Positions 51,144 to 59,281 of a stretch of 64,000 bases of DNA are shown here, piece by piece. This stretch comes from Actinomadura parmotrematis. GTDB lineage: Bacteria > Actinomycetota > Actinomycetes > Streptosporangiales > Streptosporangiaceae. The stretch is from assembly GCF_019458805.1 (NCBI RefSeq), contig NZ_JAIBOA010000032.1, forward strand, positions 1 through 64,000, given 5' to 3'. Every line of letters starts with the position of its first letter. Within the stretch, counting starts at the first letter, position 1. Position numbers and translations under genes: made by a program. Under the pieces are notes generated by a model. The model did not search any database. It had not been told where the DNA came from and was given only the letters and a program-made list of their open reading frames with translations.

Positions 51144-52022
51144 ATGCCGCGAAAGGTCACTCCTGCTCAGTACAAACGCATGGTTGACGACTACAACCGT
51201 AAGCAGAAACAGGCCATCGACAAGTACAACCGCGAGGCCGCCGCACACAACCGCAAAGTGAACCGCGCCATCGACGACTACAACCGCGAAGTACGCGCGC
51301 ACAACGCGCGCGTGCGATCCAATCAACAGCGACTCGCCGCCGAGATCTCGCGGTTCAACCGTCAGCGCTCAACGACCCGTTACATCACGGTGCAGACCTC
51401 TACTATCGCGCTGCACACCGCGTACTCTCACGTCGATGAACAGTCTGAACTGTGGAATGAGCGCGGGCAAGAGCTGGCCGACTTGGCGGAAGCCGAGACG
51501 GCCAACAGCGCATACGTCGCTAACGCCCTTCTGGGCGAGACAGCCGCCCACGAGGAAGAGATCGAGGAAACGTCACTCACTGACGAGTTGTCCGCCCTGT
51601 CACTAGACCTGCATAACCGCTGGGAGGGCGCCCGGTTCGCAATCAATCCACGAAATCCTGACGCTGCACGACACTTCTGCACCAGTGCTCGCGAGGTCAT
51701 CGTAGAGCTGATCAACATGAAGGCTCCCGACGCCGCGGTGCTGCAAGCCAAGCCCAACTGCGAGCGAGGACCCGATGGCAAGGCGGTCGCGCGGCGAGAG
51801 AAGATCGGCTACCTGCTCGATTTGAACGGGGCTGACTACGAAGCTCTGGGCGACTTCGTAGAGACCAACGTCAATGACGTAATGAACCTGTTCTCCCAGT
51901 TCAACAAGGGCACACATGGCACGGCCGGACGTTACGACATCCCCGCCCTTCGCACGATCAAGCACCGTGTCGAGGATTCGATTCGATTCCTGTCCACTCT
52001 GGTCCGAGGCTCCAGCCGCTGA
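51144..52022 (+). CDS. Coiled-coil protein resembling pPIWI-associated nucleases
   Basis: 292 aa, RBS GGAGGG. Residues 1-75 are a coiled coil of repeated YNR/HNR units (KYNREAAAHNRKVNRAIDDY). Residues about 150-285 form a compact domain with RWEGARFAINPRNPDAARHF, KIGYLLD, FVETNVNDVMNLFSQFNKGT and HGTAGRYD. I recall a similar domain being labelled a predicted pPIWI-associating nuclease, but no Argonaute-like gene is nearby and I cannot verify the match. Codon use is visibly less GC-rich than the neighbours, suggesting separate acquisition. A defence-related function is plausible. Confidence 0.65.
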   Translation: MPRKVTPAQYKRMVDDYNRKQKQAIDKYNREAAAHNRKVNRAIDDYNREVRAHNARVRSNQQRLAAEISRFNRQRSTTRYITVQTSTIALHTAYSHVDEQSELWNERGQELADLAEAETANSAYVANALLGETAAHEEEIEETSLTDELSALSLDLHNRWEGARFAINPRNPDAARHFCTSAREVIVELINMKAPDAAVLQAKPNCERGPDGKAVARREKIGYLLDLNGADYEALGDFVETNVNDVMNLFSQFNKGTHGTAGRYDIPALRTIKHRVEDSIRFLSTLVRGSSR

Positions 52023-52586
52023 GCCAGCCGTCACCGGGCAACGCGGGATCGGGTAGTTGAGGGTTTCGAGTAAGCGATCGACACCGAGTGGACGGTCCGC
52101 CGATGGACCTCGACTTACAAACCGGTGATGCCATCTGAGACTTCGCCGCTGCTAAAGATGCCCGTTTTGGCTTCACGCCCAGCAGCCGGCGAAGGTGTCA
52201 ACCAACTCAATGATGATCACAAGTGCTATCCCTTGAGGAAGATCGGCGACGAGGGCACGGGTGGTGTCGTGCCTTCGCACACGGCGTCGGCAAGCCCTTC
52301 ACCAGCACGACTTCATCGTTGAACATCTCTTTGCCGACGACCCCAAGCTCGGGGTGTCGGCCCAGTTCGGCGTCCTCATGAAGGATTGAGGTGGCCTTTA
52401 CCCATCAGGCATCACCTCAGCGCGGTCTTCTCTCGTTCGTGCAGGTCAGGGGTCTCATGGAAGGCCGTCTTCGAGTGAAGCCGCTCCGCCACATCCTTCC
52501 CTGTTTCCTCCCTCACCCCTCCTAGTGCCTTCCTGGTCGTGGTGGATCTGTGGTGGCAACTCATCCGGCTCACCTCGGAGGTTGCC
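52023..52586. other. 564-base region with a possible gene remnant
   Basis: Lower-GC sequence with no intact gene. Only a short 3' gene fragment at 52306-52389 looks protein-like. The last 90 bases (pyrimidine-rich CTGTTTCCTCCCTCACC) return to high GC and precede the sigma-like gene with GGAGG at 52577. Confidence 0.55.
52306..52389 (+). pseudogene. Possible 3' fragment of an unknown gene
   Basis: The frame reads HDFIVEHLFADDPKLGVSAQ followed by FGVLMKD and a stop, a protein-like sequence without any matching upstream frame. Too short to identify. It may be a remnant of a gene deleted during element assembly, or chance. Confidence 0.3.
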
Positions 52587-53519
52587 TTGCCCGACCGCGA
52601 CATCTGCCCCCCGTTCCCGCTCCCCACCCCCGCCACGGTTTCCGCCCTGACGTTCGTCCCTTCCCTGCTGTGGAGTGAGCGGTGCTTCGGCAACGCCATC
52701 GAGCAGGTCGCCCACGCCTTCCGGCTGCTCACCACCGGCCCCGCCCCGCTCTCCCTGGACCTGACGCCCCTGGGTCACGGCCTGCCGTGCCAGGTGATGG
52801 GGCTGCACGAGCTGGAGGGCCTGCTGCTGCGCCGCGCCGGCGGCACCACCGCCGACGGCGAGGCGATCGACGCGGTCTGGCGCGCGCTGGTGCAGCACGC
52901 CCGCACCGGCAAGGCGGCCTGGGTGATCGGATGCTTCGGCGTCGCCCTGCCCGGACTGCGGCGCGCCGCCGCCCGCGCCGTGCGCGGCTGCGACCGCGAC
53001 ACCACCGCCGACATCACCGCCGAGATGGTCACCGCGTTCGTGGCCGCGCTCGCCACCGTCGACCTGGACCGGCCCGGCATCATCTCCCGCCTGGTGTGGA
53101 GCGCCCGCCACGCCGCCAACCGCACCCGCCAGCGCCTCACTCGCGAGCACGTCTTCGACCCCACCGACCCCGACGACCCCGTCACCGGGGAACTGCTGCG
53201 CGCCCCCGCGCCGCACGAACCGACGCCCGCCGAGGCGCACCGACACGACACCGAGATCGATCCCTCGGCCGCGATCGCCGATGCCGTCGAGCTGGGGGTG
53301 CTCACCCGGCACGAGGCCGACCTGATCACCGTGACGCGGCTGGGCAAGGTGAACGTCACCGACCTGGCCAAGCGCCTGGAGGTGCCGCGGCGGCGGCTGT
53401 ACGGGCAGCGCGAGCGCGCCGAGGCCCGCCTCGCGGCGGCGATCCTCGACGGTCAAGTCCCGGTAAAGCCCGGCGGGCGCGGCGGGAATCGGGCTTCGGC
53501 GCCCTCTTCTACCTGCTGA
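52587..53519 (+). CDS. Sigma-factor-like regulator of the conjugation operon
   Basis: 310 aa from TTG 52587, chosen for GGAGG 5 nt upstream; a GTG at 52539 is the alternative. The middle resembles a divergent sigma region 2-like segment (ADITAEMVTAFVAALATVDL, IISRLVWSARHAANRTRQRL). The C-terminus is a region 4-like HTH (EADLITVTRLGKVNVTDLAK, LEVPRRRLYGQRERAEARLA). Such proteins head T4SS operons of actinobacterial elements and probably act as transcription activators. Sigma activity is unproven. Confidence 0.65.
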   Translation: MPDRDICPPFPLPTPATVSALTFVPSLLWSERCFGNAIEQVAHAFRLLTTGPAPLSLDLTPLGHGLPCQVMGLHELEGLLLRRAGGTTADGEAIDAVWRALVQHARTGKAAWVIGCFGVALPGLRRAAARAVRGCDRDTTADITAEMVTAFVAALATVDLDRPGIISRLVWSARHAANRTRQRLTREHVFDPTDPDDPVTGELLRAPAPHEPTPAEAHRHDTEIDPSAAIADAVELGVLTRHEADLITVTRLGKVNVTDLAKRLEVPRRRLYGQRERAEARLAAAILDGQVPVKPGGRGGNRASAPSSTC

Positions 53520-53524
53520 AGGGC

Positions 53525-53643
53525 GCGGCGGCGGAGCCGGACTGGCCGGGCGCACGGTTCACCCGGTCCCCACCGCTCACCGGATCTGAGACGCCTCGAA
53601 GGAGGACGGCCCAGAAGCCCCGCCGGTCCGGCTCCGCCGCCGC
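53525..53643. repeat. 18-bp perfect inverted repeat before the T4SS operon
   Basis: GCGGCGGCGGAGCCGGAC-type arms at 53525-53542 and 53626-53643 are exact reverse complements separated by 83 bases. It lies directly between the regulator gene and the pilin gene, so a leader RNA structure, attenuator or recombinase site are options. Confidence 0.75.
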
Positions 53644-53704
53644 CCCTTCACCCGCCCCGCACCTCATCCACCGTGCTCGACCGCGCCCGCCGGAGGTCAC
53701 CGTC

Positions 53705-54262
53705 ATGAACATCCGCCGTCTCCTGCCCGCTCTCCCCACCGGTTTTCCGACCCGCCTGCCGACCGGACTGCCGTTCGCGCTGGTGCCCCGGCTGCCGTGC
53801 CCGCCGCGCCCGGCCTCGCCCGTCCCCGCGCCCCCGGCGGCCTTCGGCAACACCAACGCCCCGGGCTTGGGCCGCGCTCCGCACTGCGCGGCGCGCGGCA
53901 GGCACCGGGCGCGGCGGCGCGGGCCGGGCACGAGGCGGCTGCTGGTCGCCTCGGCCGCCTGGGTGGTCGGCTGTGTCGGCGCGAGCGTGATGGTGCCGGG
54001 AGTGGCGATGGCCGCGACCGGCATCGCAGCCGCCGCCAGCCTGGACCAGGTCATCACCAACCTGCGCGACGTCATGGTCGGTCTGCTGGTCGGGCTGGCG
54101 ACGCTGTTCGCCACCGTCGGCGGCGTGCGGATGCTGCTGGGCGGCTTGGACCCCGGCGAGGTCGAGGGCGCCAAGCGCTCCCTGCGCAGCGCCGGGATCG
54201 GCTACGGCGTCGCCGTCTTGGCACCCGTGCTGGTCGAGCTGCTGCGCCGGGTGGTCGGCTGA
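53705..54262 (+). CDS. VirB2/TrbC-like pilin or channel protein
   Basis: 185 aa. A long Pro/Arg-rich N-terminal part precedes two hydrophobic helices (LLVASAAWVVGCVGASVMVPG; LLVGLATLFATVGGVRMLLG) and a GGLDPGEVEGAKRSLRSAGI loop typical of TrbC/VirB2 pilin-like proteins of Gram-positive T4SS, then a third hydrophobic stretch. The signal-like cleavage GVAMAATG is visible. Stop overlaps next start as TGATG. Confidence 0.65.
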   Translation: MNIRRLLPALPTGFPTRLPTGLPFALVPRLPCPPRPASPVPAPPAAFGNTNAPGLGRAPHCAARGRHRARRRGPGTRRLLVASAAWVVGCVGASVMVPGVAMAATGIAAAASLDQVITNLRDVMVGLLVGLATLFATVGGVRMLLGGLDPGEVEGAKRSLRSAGIGYGVAVLAPVLVELLRRVVG

Positions 54263-56298
54263 TGCCCCCGCGCCCCGCCCGCCCGCATCGCCCGAGCGGT
54301 GTACCTGGCGCGGTCCCGGTGGCGGCGCTGGTGATGGCCGTGCTCGCCTTGGCCTTGCTGCTGTGCGGCGGGGCCGAGGCGTCGGCCTCGCCCGCCGCGC
54401 CCTTCGCGCCGCCGGCCCCCGAACCCTCCTCGGCCGCCTCTCCGGGCGCCTGGGTGCCGGGGCCGACGCAGGCGCCCTGGATCGAGGCGCCGGGCGGCGC
54501 CCCCGGCGCACCGGTGAACCCCGCGCCAACGCATCCTCCGGCCGGGAGCATCCCGGCGCCGGGGCAGTGCAACGGCAAGCAGAAGTTCGTCTACAACCCG
54601 ATGTCGCCGTTCCCCGACACCTGGTGCCAGCTCGGCCCCCACAAGTGGGTCCGCGATCCCTCCTCGCTGCTGCCTCCCTCCAACACCGTCATGGACCTGG
54701 ACCCCGACCACTGCGACGCCATCGACCTGGGCTGCAAAGCCGGAGAAGCGGTGACCGGCTGGTTCAAGCGGCTGGTGGAGTCGGCGCGCAAGCCCGTCTT
54801 CGCCTTCCTGACCGTCACCATCCTGGGCACGCCCGAACTGAACTCGCCCCAGATGCAGCGCCCGCGCGAGATCTGGAGCACCTCCCAGACCATCGCCAAC
54901 ACCGTCTTCGTACTGCTGGTGACGGCGGCGGGCGTGCTGCTCGTCACCGGGCAGGCGCTGCCGGGCGAGCACGAGCCCAAGCAGGTGCTGCCCCGGCTGG
55001 TGACGGCGTTCCTGGCCGCCAACCTCAGCCTGATCGCGATCAAGTACGCCATCGGGTTCGCCAACGGCCTTGCGGCCGCGTTCCTGCACGCCGGCGGAGC
55101 GAAGATCGACCCCAAGGAGGCCGGGAAGACGCTGACCGGCGGGATCGAGGCCAGCCTCGCCACCGGCGGAACCTTCCTGGTCCTGGTCGCGCTGGTCGCG
55201 GTGATCCTGGCCTTGATCGTGGCGTTCATCTACGTGTCACGGCTGGCGATCACGATGGTCCTCATCGCCGCCGCACCCCTCGCTCTGATCTGCCACGCCC
55301 TCCCGGCCACGGGCGGCATCGCGCGGCTGTGGTGGCGGGCGATGGCCGGAATGCTCGCCATCCAGGTCTGCCAAGCCCTGGTCCTGATCACCGCGCTGCA
55401 GGTGCTGTTCGCCTCCTCCAAGAACAACGACCCGTTCCTCGGAGTACCGACAGCCAAGGCCGACGCGATCGACATCCTCCTCGTCATCGCCCTGCTCCTG
55501 GTGATGATCAAAATTCCGGGATGGGTGGCGCGCAGCATCTGGGGCGCGGCGCAGCCCGGCCTGCTCGGCCAGATGGCCAAGACCTTCATCCTCTACCGCG
55601 GTGTCGGTATGGCCATGAACAAGCTCGGCAATCTCGCCCGCGCCGGCCGCACCGCCAAGACCGCGCAAGCCCTGAACGACGAGCAGCACCTCCCCCCGGC
55701 CTCCCCGCGCCCCAGGCCGAACCGCCTCGCGCTGACGCCCAGCCGCTCCCCCGCGCTGACGTCTCCCCACGCGCCGCCCGCGCTGCCGCCCGGCCCCGAC
55801 GTACCGCCCGAGAACCCGCGCACGTTCCCCATGCCACCCGGCCCACGGCCCGGCGCCCTCCCCCTGCCCGCCCGCACCAGCGGACCGCCCGCCCTGATGC
55901 CGCCGCCCACTCGCCCGACCCTGCCCGCCCCGCCTCCCCCACCCGAACCACGTCCCGGACCGGGCGGGCAACTCGCCCTGCCGCTCGGACTGTCCGAGAC
56001 GCCGCCGGTGCGGCGACCGGCCCAGCTCACGCTGCCCGTCGACGCCCCGCGCGTTCCCCGCCCGCCCCTGCCACCGGAACCGAAGGCCCGCGCCCGCGTG
56101 CGGTCCCGCCAGCTCCAGTTCCCCGCCATGCCCAAACGGCCCGTACCGCACCGCCAACTCACCCTGCGCGTCCAGCCGCCTAAGCCCCCGCCTGTTCCCA
56201 AGCCGACCGCCGAACCCTCCGCCCCGCCGGCCAAGCCCGCCAAGCCCGTCAAGGCGCCCGGACCGAGCAGGACGAACCGGCCCAGGAGGAAGCCATGA
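54262..56298 (+). CDS. VirB6/TrbL-like polytopic membrane protein, proline-rich tail
   Basis: 678 aa. After a signal-like helix (AALVMAVLALALLLCG) and an extracytoplasmic Cys-containing domain (about 100-170), eight or so membrane helices (about 200-440) form the core, including LVLVALVAVILALIVAFIYV. The last about 220 residues are Pro/Ala/Arg-rich repeats (PPRPAQLTLPVDAP, RQLTLRVQPPKPP), possibly cytoplasmic and protein-binding. This protein probably makes the inner channel. ATGA overlap with the next gene. Confidence 0.8.
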   Translation: MPPRPARPHRPSGVPGAVPVAALVMAVLALALLLCGGAEASASPAAPFAPPAPEPSSAASPGAWVPGPTQAPWIEAPGGAPGAPVNPAPTHPPAGSIPAPGQCNGKQKFVYNPMSPFPDTWCQLGPHKWVRDPSSLLPPSNTVMDLDPDHCDAIDLGCKAGEAVTGWFKRLVESARKPVFAFLTVTILGTPELNSPQMQRPREIWSTSQTIANTVFVLLVTAAGVLLVTGQALPGEHEPKQVLPRLVTAFLAANLSLIAIKYAIGFANGLAAAFLHAGGAKIDPKEAGKTLTGGIEASLATGGTFLVLVALVAVILALIVAFIYVSRLAITMVLIAAAPLALICHALPATGGIARLWWRAMAGMLAIQVCQALVLITALQVLFASSKNNDPFLGVPTAKADAIDILLVIALLLVMIKIPGWVARSIWGAAQPGLLGQMAKTFILYRGVGMAMNKLGNLARAGRTAKTAQALNDEQHLPPASPRPRPNRLALTPSRSPALTSPHAPPALPPGPDVPPENPRTFPMPPGPRPGALPLPARTSGPPALMPPPTRPTLPAPPPPPEPRPGPGGQLALPLGLSETPPVRRPAQLTLPVDAPRVPRPPLPPEPKARARVRSRQLQFPAMPKRPVPHRQLTLRVQPPKPPPVPKPTAEPSAPPAKPAKPVKAPGPSRTNRPRRKP

Positions 56299-57314
56299 GC
56301 CGCCGCAACCTGGATGAGCCGCTGTCGGTGCGCATTCCCGCCGACGTGGACCGGCCCGACAAGATCGTGTACGGGCTCACCGCCCGCCAGCTCGTCGTCC
56401 TGGCCGTCACCGGCCTCGCCGTGATGGCGCTCTACTCCACGATCGGGCCTGTGGTGCCGCTGCCGGTGCTGGCCGCCTTGCTGCTGCCGATCGTGACCGC
56501 CGGTGCCGTGCTGGCCTTCAGCCGCCGCGACGGGATGCCCTTGGACCGGTTCGCGCTCGCCGCCCTGGTCCATGCGCGCCTGCCCAAGACGCGGGTTCCC
56601 GCGGGCGAGCAGGTCTTGCCGCCGCCGGCCTGGTGCCAGATGCGCGGCGAGCTGCCCGCCCCGCTGCGCCTGCCGGTGCGCGCCGTACGCCAGGACGGCG
56701 TCATGGACCTGGACGACGGCGGTACGGCCGCCATGGTGCAGGCCGGAACCCTCTCGTTCGGGTTGCGCAGCAGCGCCGAGCAGGCCGCGCTCGTCGCCGC
56801 GTTCGGCCGCTGGCTCAACAGCCTGGAAACACCGGTGCAGATCGTGGTGCAGGCCCGCGCCGCGGACCTGACGGGCCTGGCCGAGCACGTCACCGCCTGC
56901 GCGCCCGACCTCCCCGATCCCGCCCTTGAGCAGGCCGCCCACGACCACGCCGCCTACCTTCACCAAGTCTCGGACTCCTACGACCTGTTGACGCGGCGCG
57001 TCCTCATCGTCATCCGCGACACCGGCACCCGCACCCGGGCGGCGCCGTCCTGGATGCCGTCTCGGTTCGCCTCTGGTGCAGTGCCGTGGACGCGAGCGCG
57101 CGCGTCCCGCGCCGCGCGCCGGGCCGGGGCCGCGCTCGTCCACCGCCGCGCCGCCGAAGCCGTCCGCGCCCTGCACGCGATCGGCGTCACCGCCCGCGTC
57201 CTGGACGCCGACGCCTGCGCGGCGGTCCTGGCCGAATCCCTCGCCCCCGGCGAAGCCCCGCTCGCCGCCACCGCCGCGCCCGGCGAGGTCATCACCCGCA
57301 TGGAGGAGATGTGA
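56295..57314 (+). CDS. PrgI/VirB3-like protein with long C-terminal domain
   Basis: 339 aa. Two adjacent helices after KIVYGLTARQLVVLAVTGLA identify a PrgI-type (VirB3 equivalent) membrane protein. The C-terminal 220 residues form a soluble domain (GTLSFGLRSSAEQAALVAAF) that resembles the N-terminal region of some VirB4 proteins, suggesting close contact with the ATPase encoded next, with which it overlaps by GTGA. Confidence 0.8.
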   Translation: MSRRNLDEPLSVRIPADVDRPDKIVYGLTARQLVVLAVTGLAVMALYSTIGPVVPLPVLAALLLPIVTAGAVLAFSRRDGMPLDRFALAALVHARLPKTRVPAGEQVLPPPAWCQMRGELPAPLRLPVRAVRQDGVMDLDDGGTAAMVQAGTLSFGLRSSAEQAALVAAFGRWLNSLETPVQIVVQARAADLTGLAEHVTACAPDLPDPALEQAAHDHAAYLHQVSDSYDLLTRRVLIVIRDTGTRTRAAPSWMPSRFASGAVPWTRARASRAARRAGAALVHRRAAEAVRALHAIGVTARVLDADACAAVLAESLAPGEAPLAATAAPGEVITRMEEM

Positions 57315-59281
57315 ACCCACTCGCCCGCCGCCGCGGCGCCGCACCGTCCTCGTCCTCGCCCTCGTCCTGGCACGAGTTCGCCGCCTCCCACGCCGCCGAA
57401 GACGCGCCCGCGGACCTGCTGTCGGAGCTGCTCGACGATGGCACCGGCACGGCCGGAGAGGCGGCGGGGCACGTGGCGGGGCCGTCGGCGCTGCGCGTCG
57501 AAGCCCGCTCGCTCACCCTCCCCGGCGGAACGTGCGCCTCCTTCGCGGTCGCCGGCTATCCGCGCGAGGTCGGGGCGGGCTGGCTGGAGCCGCTGCTGAC
57601 CTACCCCGGCCGCCTGGACGTCGCCCTGCACGTCGAGCCCGTCCCGCCGCTGGTCGCCGCGCAGCGCCTACGCCGCCAGCTCGCCCGGCTGGAGTCCACC
57701 AGCCGCGCCGACGCCGAACGCGGAAGGCTGGCCGACTTCGGCGCCGAGGCCGCCGCCGACGACGCCGCCGACCTGGCCGCGTCCCTGGCCCGAGGCCACG
57801 GCCGCCTGTTCCGCGTCGGCCTCTACCTCACCGTTCACGCCCCCACCGCCGAGCAACTGCGCGAGGAGGCCGACCGGGTGCGGGCCCTGGCCGCCTCGCT
57901 GCTGCTGGACTCCCACCCCACCACCTTCCGCGCCCTCCAGGGCTGGACCACCACCCTCCCGCTCGGCGAGGACTCCCTAAGTGTGCGGCGCGCGTTCGAC
58001 ACCGCCGCCCTCGCCGCCGCGTTCCCCTTCACCTCACCCGACCTGGAACCGCTCCTGGGGCCGACACCGACCCTGTTCGGCCTCAACGCCCACTCCTCGG
58101 GGCCGGTGCTGTGGGACCGGTTCGCCCAGGACAACCACAACTCGGTGACGTTGGCTCGCTCGGGCGCGGGCAAGTCCTATTTCACCAAGCTGGAGGTGCT
58201 GCGCCTGCTCTACCAGGGCGTGCACGTCGCGATCGTGGACCCCGAGGACGAGTACCGGCGCCTCGCCGGATCGGTCGGCGGAACCTGCATCGCCCTGGGC
58301 GCCCCCGGCGTCCACGTCAACCCCTTCGACCTGCCGCCCGGCGGCGAGGCCGACACCCTGACGCGCCGGGCGCTGTTCCTGCAGACGCTGGTGGCGACCA
58401 TGTTCGGCGAACCCCTCGCCCCGGCCACGCGAGCGGTCCTGGACCGGGCCGTGATCGCGACCTACGCCGCCGCCGGGATCACCTCCGACCCGCGCACCTG
58501 GAAACGCCCCGCCCCGCTGATGGCCGACCTCGCCGCCCAGCTCGACCTCGCCGCCGCCGGCGAGGGCGCGAGCGGGAACGGGGCCGCCGAGCTGTCGGCA
58601 CGGCTGGCGCCCTGGGTGAGCGGCTCCTACGCCGGACTGTTCACCGGCCCCACCACCACCGCGCCCACCGGCCACCTGCAGGTGTTCTCGCTGCGGGACC
58701 TGCCCGAGGAGACCCGCCCGGTCGGGATGCTCCTCGCCCTCGACGCCATCTGGCGCCAGGTCGCCGACCCCGCCGACCGGCGCCGCCGCCTGGTCGTGGT
58801 CGACGAGGCGTGGACCCTCATGCACCAGGACGCGGGCGCGAGGTTCCTGTACCGGCTGGCCAAGTCCGCCCGCAAGCACTGGGCGGGGCTGGCCGTGGTC
58901 ACCCAGGACGCCGCCGACCTGCTGTCCTGCGATCTGGGCCGCGCCGTCATCGCCAACGCCGCCACCCAGGTACTCCTCCGCCAAGCCCCCCAGGTCATCG
59001 CCGAAGTCGCCGAGGCGTTCGACCTCACCGACGGCGAGCAAGCCTTCCTGCTCGCCGCCGACCGCGGCGAGGGCCTGCTGTGCGGCACCACCGGCGCCGG
59101 AGGCGCCGCCGACCGGGCCGCCTTCACCGCCATCGCCAGCCCCGCCGAGCACCGGCTCGCCACCACCGACCCCGCCGAACTCGCCCACCTCCACACCATC
59201 GCCGGCACGCCCGCCGCCTTCGACGAAGACGGCCGCGCCGGCCGCGCCGAGGACGGCGACGAAGGAGGCGACACGCTGTGA
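57311..59281 (+). CDS. VirB4-like conjugation ATPase
   Basis: 656 aa from GTG 57311. Walker A ARSGAGKSYFTK at about 282, VDPEDEYRRLAG downstream and Walker B RLVVVDEAWTLM near 494, with QDAADLL and arginine-finger-like RQAPQVIAEVAE, give the canonical T4SS motor. It energises assembly and DNA transfer. Both ends overlap neighbours by GTGA. Confidence 0.9.
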   Translation: MNPLARRRGAAPSSSSPSSWHEFAASHAAEDAPADLLSELLDDGTGTAGEAAGHVAGPSALRVEARSLTLPGGTCASFAVAGYPREVGAGWLEPLLTYPGRLDVALHVEPVPPLVAAQRLRRQLARLESTSRADAERGRLADFGAEAAADDAADLAASLARGHGRLFRVGLYLTVHAPTAEQLREEADRVRALAASLLLDSHPTTFRALQGWTTTLPLGEDSLSVRRAFDTAALAAAFPFTSPDLEPLLGPTPTLFGLNAHSSGPVLWDRFAQDNHNSVTLARSGAGKSYFTKLEVLRLLYQGVHVAIVDPEDEYRRLAGSVGGTCIALGAPGVHVNPFDLPPGGEADTLTRRALFLQTLVATMFGEPLAPATRAVLDRAVIATYAAAGITSDPRTWKRPAPLMADLAAQLDLAAAGEGASGNGAAELSARLAPWVSGSYAGLFTGPTTTAPTGHLQVFSLRDLPEETRPVGMLLALDAIWRQVADPADRRRRLVVVDEAWTLMHQDAGARFLYRLAKSARKHWAGLAVVTQDAADLLSCDLGRAVIANAATQVLLRQAPQVIAEVAEAFDLTDGEQAFLLAADRGEGLLCGTTGAGGAADRAAFTAIASPAEHRLATTDPAELAHLHTIAGTPAAFDEDGRAGRAEDGDEGGDTL

